Source: Acidobacteriota bacterium (GTDB taxonomy: Bacteria > Acidobacteriota > Blastocatellia > Pyrinomonadales > Pyrinomonadaceae). From it: a DNA stretch of 64,000 bases. Positions within the stretch are counted from its first letter, which is position 1, and every line of letters begins with the position of its first letter. Positions 61,302-64,000 of this stretch are shown here, piece after piece. The position numbers were made by a program, and so were the translations under genes. Below the pieces are notes generated by a model. It was not told the DNA's origin. It saw nothing but the letters and a program-made list of their open reading frames with translations, and did not search any database. The DNA lies in assembly GCA_003385635.1 (NCBI GenBank), contig QQUY01000001.1, forward strand, positions 1,465,001 to 1,529,000. The letters are read 5' to 3'.

Positions 61302-62080
61302 CTATTTGAATAGACTGACTTAAGAAAAGATATTAAGGACTGGTTAAAGGCTTCCGGCGCTTCAAGGCTTGAGAAATGGCCGGCTCCTGGAATTACCTCA
61401 AGGTCGGAACTGCCGATTCCTTCCACAAGTTCTTTAGCGGCATCCAGCGTCGTTACCTGGTCCTCGGCTCCAAAGATCATCCTCGCCGGAACCCTTATGT
61501 CAGAAAGAATTTTCCGCGAATCCGGTCTTGAAGCCATACCCCTTAGTGCGCCGCAGATCGCCTCCGGCTCCTGATCTCTGGTGATCGCGGCGATCTTGCT
61601 CGTCAGTGCAGCGTTGGTCTCTTTCGTTGTGTCGCTAACAAGATTAGGCAGCAGCGTATCTACGAGTACCCCTGAGCCTCCGGATTCTACAGATTCGATC
61701 ATCTTTTCGCGGCCTGCTCGCTTTTGGTCAGTATCCGCCCGAGCTGATGTGTCGCAGAGCACCATTCCTGCAAATGCAAGCGGAAAGATGTCGTACAATC
61801 GTAAGAGTACATATCCGCCCATGGAAAGACCGCAAAACACTGACTTTGCTGCACCGGTCGAGGCTACGGCTTCCGAGACCTCGCGCGCCATGTACTCCAT
61901 TCCGACGGTAGTCGGGCCTGCTTCGGAACGCCCGAACCCTGTAAGGTCCGGAACAACCACTGAAAACCCGGCATCCGCTATTTCTTCAACGTTTGGTTCC
62001 CACATGCGCCCGTCGAGGGGAAACGCGTGCAGGAGCACCACGGACGGGCCGGAACCGTATTCTCTAAATGAAAGTGCCAT
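61298..62080 (-). CDS. alpha/beta hydrolase
   Basis: 260 residues. VVLLHAFPLDGRMW (oxyanion hole), FCGLSMGGYV (nucleophile Ser near 102), ARMIFGAEDQVT (Asp) and PGAGHFSSLEAPE (His). Close in style to 3-oxoadipate enol-lactonase and esterase members of the family; substrate unknown. Its ATG overlaps the USP stop (TGATG). Confidence 0.88.
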   Translation of the reverse strand: MALSFREYGSGPSVVLLHAFPLDGRMWEPNVEEIADAGFSVVVPDLTGFGRSEAGPTTVGMEYMAREVSEAVASTGAAKSVFCGLSMGGYVLLRLYDIFPLAFAGMVLCDTSARADTDQKRAGREKMIESVESGGSGVLVDTLLPNLVSDTTKETNAALTSKIAAITRDQEPEAICGALRGMASRPDSRKILSDIRVPARMIFGAEDQVTTLDAAKELVEGIGSSDLEVIPGAGHFSSLEAPEAFNQSLISFLKSVYSNS

Positions 62081-62541
62081 CAGATGTTTGAAGGTTCATT
62101 TCGCACGACGAGCACAGAACACGGCGCGTGATGAACAACCGAATCCGAGACCGATCCCAGAAGGAGCCTTTCCCAGCGGTTGTACCCGTGCGATCCGACG
62201 ATCAGCAGGTCCGCTTCAAATTCCTCCGCCTTCTCTACGATCCTGCTCTCGGGAGAACCGATCAGGATTTCCGTCGATACGGTCACCCCAGGATCAGAAA
62301 AGTGCTCGTCGATCGCCACTTTGGTTTCGGTCAAGACCTTTTCGGCATTCTCTCTTGCGACCTTTTCGATCTCTTTGGTATTGGGAAGATAACCAGCGTA
62401 CGCGTCAAAAGCCATGGGCACTGCCATGTCGATGACGGTGATCAAGAGAAGCTCGTCGCCATCGTTAAACTTAAGACTCTCAATCATTTCAACCGCAGCG
62501 TTGCTTTCAGAAGTGCCATCGGTTGCAAGGATTGCTTTCAT
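62080..62541 (-). CDS. universal stress protein
   Basis: 153 residues from the ATG of MKAILATDG, 10 bases after GGAGGAG; an earlier in-frame ATG at 62562 overlaps that site. A UspA fold with ATDGTSES at the start and VGSHGYNRWERLLLGSVSDSVVHHAPCSVLVVR at the end, including the G-x(2)-G-x(9)-G-S ATP-binding pattern of the MJ0577 type. Cytoplasmic stress protein, first gene of the three-gene coupled set. Confidence 0.92.
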   Translation of the reverse strand: MKAILATDGTSESNAAVEMIESLKFNDGDELLLITVIDMAVPMAFDAYAGYLPNTKEIEKVARENAEKVLTETKVAIDEHFSDPGVTVSTEILIGSPESRIVEKAEEFEADLLIVGSHGYNRWERLLLGSVSDSVVHHAPCSVLVVRNEPSNI

Positions 62542-62616
62542 ATTTTGGTTCTCCTCCGCCAAGTGTACATTCAGACCGGGAATTAGGGAAGGAACCCTTT
62601 CAGAAACGTCTAACGA

Positions 62617-63069
62617 TCACGTTTCCGAATCGTTTTCAGATTCGACCAGATTCGCGTAGATCTTCTCCAGGATCAAAAATGCAGTGTTCCTTTCAATGTC
62701 AGACAGTCCGTGCAGAGTCCGGTCCTCGAGTCTGATAACGACCGATTCGGCCTCAATTCGCTTCCTTTTCCCGACCTCCGTGAGATGGATCCTTTTAAGT
62801 CTTCCATCGTCGGGGCATTCTCTAGAGATCACAAGCCCCTGTTTCTCTAGCTTTGAGACCAACACATTCACCGTGGGAGGGGCAACACACAACTCCCTCG
62901 TCAGCTCCGCCTGAGACTTTCCGTCCTTCTCCCAAAGACAAAAAAGCAAATTTGCCTGCCCAGCGTGTAGGCCAGCGGTCGAAAGGGCCTTCTCGGAAGC
63001 GGTCCTGTGTGCAATCGAGATCCTTGAAAGCAGTCGACTCAAGCTCGTATCCATAAGACTTCCGACCAT
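62617..63069 (-). CDS. MarR-family transcriptional regulator
   Basis: 150 residues, or 145 if the ATG at 63054 (GGAAG upstream) is used. Helix-turn-helix QAELTRELCVAPPTVNVLVSKLEKQGLV, then the wing RECPDDGRLKRIHLTEVGK, and a C-terminal dimerisation helix. It faces a pirin gene with 81 bases between the two start codons, and that space holds inverted repeats, so it probably controls pirin and itself. Confidence 0.92.
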   Translation of the reverse strand: MVGSLMDTSLSRLLSRISIAHRTASEKALSTAGLHAGQANLLFCLWEKDGKSQAELTRELCVAPPTVNVLVSKLEKQGLVISRECPDDGRLKRIHLTEVGKRKRIEAESVVIRLEDRTLHGLSDIERNTAFLILEKIYANLVESENDSET

Positions 63070-63079
63070 TGTTGGAATG

Positions 63080-63130
63080 TTAGTCGGCTAATAGTACCAT
63101 TGTTACCTAGCTAATATAAATTCTTAGGTA
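63080..63130. promoter_or_regulatory. possible MarR operator between marR-type and pirin genes
   Basis: TTAG-TCGG-CTAA at 63080-63091 is a perfect 4+4 inverted repeat, and TACCTA (63104-63109) pairs with TAGGTA (63125-63130) across 15 bases. An AT-rich TAATATAAAT between these could be a -10. Spacing and position suit a divergent repressor site. Confidence 0.45.
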
Positions 63131-63150
63131 TTGAGCCGGAGGCACTGTCG

Positions 63151-63990
63151 ATGAGGAAGATCAGAAAAGCGGCCAAAGTGGTCAGGCCGACAGCAATGCA
63201 GGAAGGAGCGGGCGTACTGCTTAAGCGAGTGATTGGCACGAATTCGTTAAGCTATGTGGACCCATTTCTCCTGCTCGACCATTTTGGTTCCGACGAGCCT
63301 GATGACTACATGAAGGGTTTTCCAGACCATCCTCATCGAGGCATCGAAACGGTAACGTACATGCTTTCCGGTTCGAGTAAGCATCGGGATTCGGAAGGTA
63401 ACGAAGGAATAATCGAAAGCGGGGGAGTTCAGTGGATGACGGCAGGCAGCGGGATCATTCATGAAGAAATGCCTCAATTGGACGGCGAAAAACTGGAAGG
63501 CTTTCAGCTTTGGGTGAATCTACCGGCAAAGTCCAAGATGATGAAGCCCCGGTACCGCGAATTCAAAAAGGACGAGATACCGAAGGTTGAGAAGCATTCG
63601 GGTGAGAGAGTCAGGGTCATCGCCGGCGAGTATGAGGGAATTGAGGGCGCAATAACGGAACTTGAGGCGGCAGGCGGGTTCCTGGATGTCGATCTGCCAC
63701 CAGAAGAGGGATTCAAATGCCAGACATCCAGATCGGACAACGCTGTCCTTTATATTTACGAAGGATCTGGAGAAATCGAAGGCGAGCGTTATGAGGGGCC
63801 CGTCCTAATCGTCCTTGAAGAAGGTGAATTGGTACATTTCGTAAGTGGAACCCGAGGGGCGCGGTTCCTACTCATATTTGGCGAGCCGCTCGACGAGCCT
63901 ATCGCACGGTACGGCCCGTTCGTTATGAACACTCGCGAGGAGATAGCGACTGCTTTAGAGGAATTAAGCAAGGGCGAGTTCGTTAAGTAA
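63151..63990 (+). CDS. pirin-family cupin protein
   Basis: 279 residues, GCCGGAGG before the ATG. DPFLLLDHFGSDEPDDYMKGFPDHPHRGIETVTYML holds the metal His residues (HPHRG), and GGVQWMTAGSGIIHEEMP the His and Glu that complete the site. The C-terminal cupin half is present (SGEIEGERYEGP, FLLIFGEPLDEPIARYGPFVMNT). Some bacterial pirins are quercetin dioxygenases; others act as regulators. Divergent from the MarR gene; ends 10 bases before the window edge. Confidence 0.93.
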   Translation: MRKIRKAAKVVRPTAMQEGAGVLLKRVIGTNSLSYVDPFLLLDHFGSDEPDDYMKGFPDHPHRGIETVTYMLSGSSKHRDSEGNEGIIESGGVQWMTAGSGIIHEEMPQLDGEKLEGFQLWVNLPAKSKMMKPRYREFKKDEIPKVEKHSGERVRVIAGEYEGIEGAITELEAAGGFLDVDLPPEEGFKCQTSRSDNAVLYIYEGSGEIEGERYEGPVLIVLEEGELVHFVSGTRGARFLLIFGEPLDEPIARYGPFVMNTREEIATALEELSKGEFVK

Positions 63991-64000
63991 TCGTTTTAAT

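Noticed and set aside
63232-63250. Sequence resembling a sigma-54 promoter (TGGCACGAATTCG)
   Set aside because: It lies within the pirin coding region and lacks the TTGC half at the right distance; I found no convincing -24/-12 site in the window.

Overview
The window looks like one contiguous chromosomal segment of a diderm (LPS-bearing) bacterium of moderate GC. I infer Acidobacteriota, probably the Blastocatellia/Pyrinomonadaceae side. The reasons are a secreted VWA protein of the type first defined in acidobacteria, two secreted proteins ending in blocks of DFDGDGKTD-type FG-GAP repeats, very large LPS-transport and efflux proteins, and clustered FHA/kinase signalling genes. No phage, plasmid, insertion sequence or CRISPR array is visible. 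Both window edges are ordinary genes, and the first is cut at its 5' end.

Layout. 1-7.0 kb: an M28 peptidase (partial), a small membrane protein, a block of REP-like palindromes, a CtpA-type protease on the minus strand, two oligopeptide-type ABC ATPases with a RimJ-like acetyltransferase between them, and a YIP1 membrane protein. 7.0-14.6 kb (minus): a MacAB/Lol-like locus with one membrane-fusion protein, one ATPase and four different FtsX/MacB permeases; an intrinsic terminator lies between the ATPase and the permeases. 14.9-24.2 kb (plus): a signalling island with a zinc-ribbon FHA protein, a zinc-ribbon/Ser-Thr kinase/FHA protein, an RDD membrane protein, an FHA-GAF-PP2C phosphatase, a sensor-HAMP-HD-GYP protein and a GYF-like/zinc-finger/YIP1-like membrane protein. 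24.3-27.3 kb: ftsY, ribD, rsmA. 27.4-32.6 kb (minus): two secreted FG-GAP proteins, one with a P-domain and one fused to a di-haem cytochrome c peroxidase, separated by a duplicated non-coding element. 33.2-40.2 kb: a GNAT, RNase J with an ACT protein, a DUF4377/META lipoprotein-like protein, an SDR, uppP and recJ.

40.3-50.8 kb is the best preserved conserved block: a giant LptC/LptA-type protein, lptB, rpoN, hpf, hprK, rapZ, a mannose-type EIIA, HPr, then arginase and ddl. It joins LPS export, sigma-54, ribosome hibernation and a regulatory, sugar-independent part of the PTS. 51-55.1 kb (minus): a VWA protein, two unknown secreted proteins and a TolC-family channel. 55.4-59.1 kb: gap-pgk-tpiA-secG-tRNA-Leu, closed by a perfect terminator. 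59.2-63.1 kb (minus): an acyl-CoA carboxylase beta subunit, then a coupled USP/hydrolase/DUF402 set and a MarR regulator, which diverges from a pirin gene (63.2-64.0 kb).

The least explained signal is non-coding. At three intergenic loci (29.1-29.65, 45.96-46.07 and 50.77-50.99 kb) the DNA is made of degenerate 7-bp tandem repeats; at two of them these abut 9-bp tandem repeats. At 45.96 kb exactly sixteen 7-mers fill the whole gap between hpf and the hprK start codon. At 29.1-29.65 kb the 9-mer/7-mer blocks occur in inverted orientation around a duplicated core, like terminal inverted repeats. Protein-level oddities are a RapZ whose Walker A lysine is methionine, and a RibD whose first zinc cysteine is histidine.
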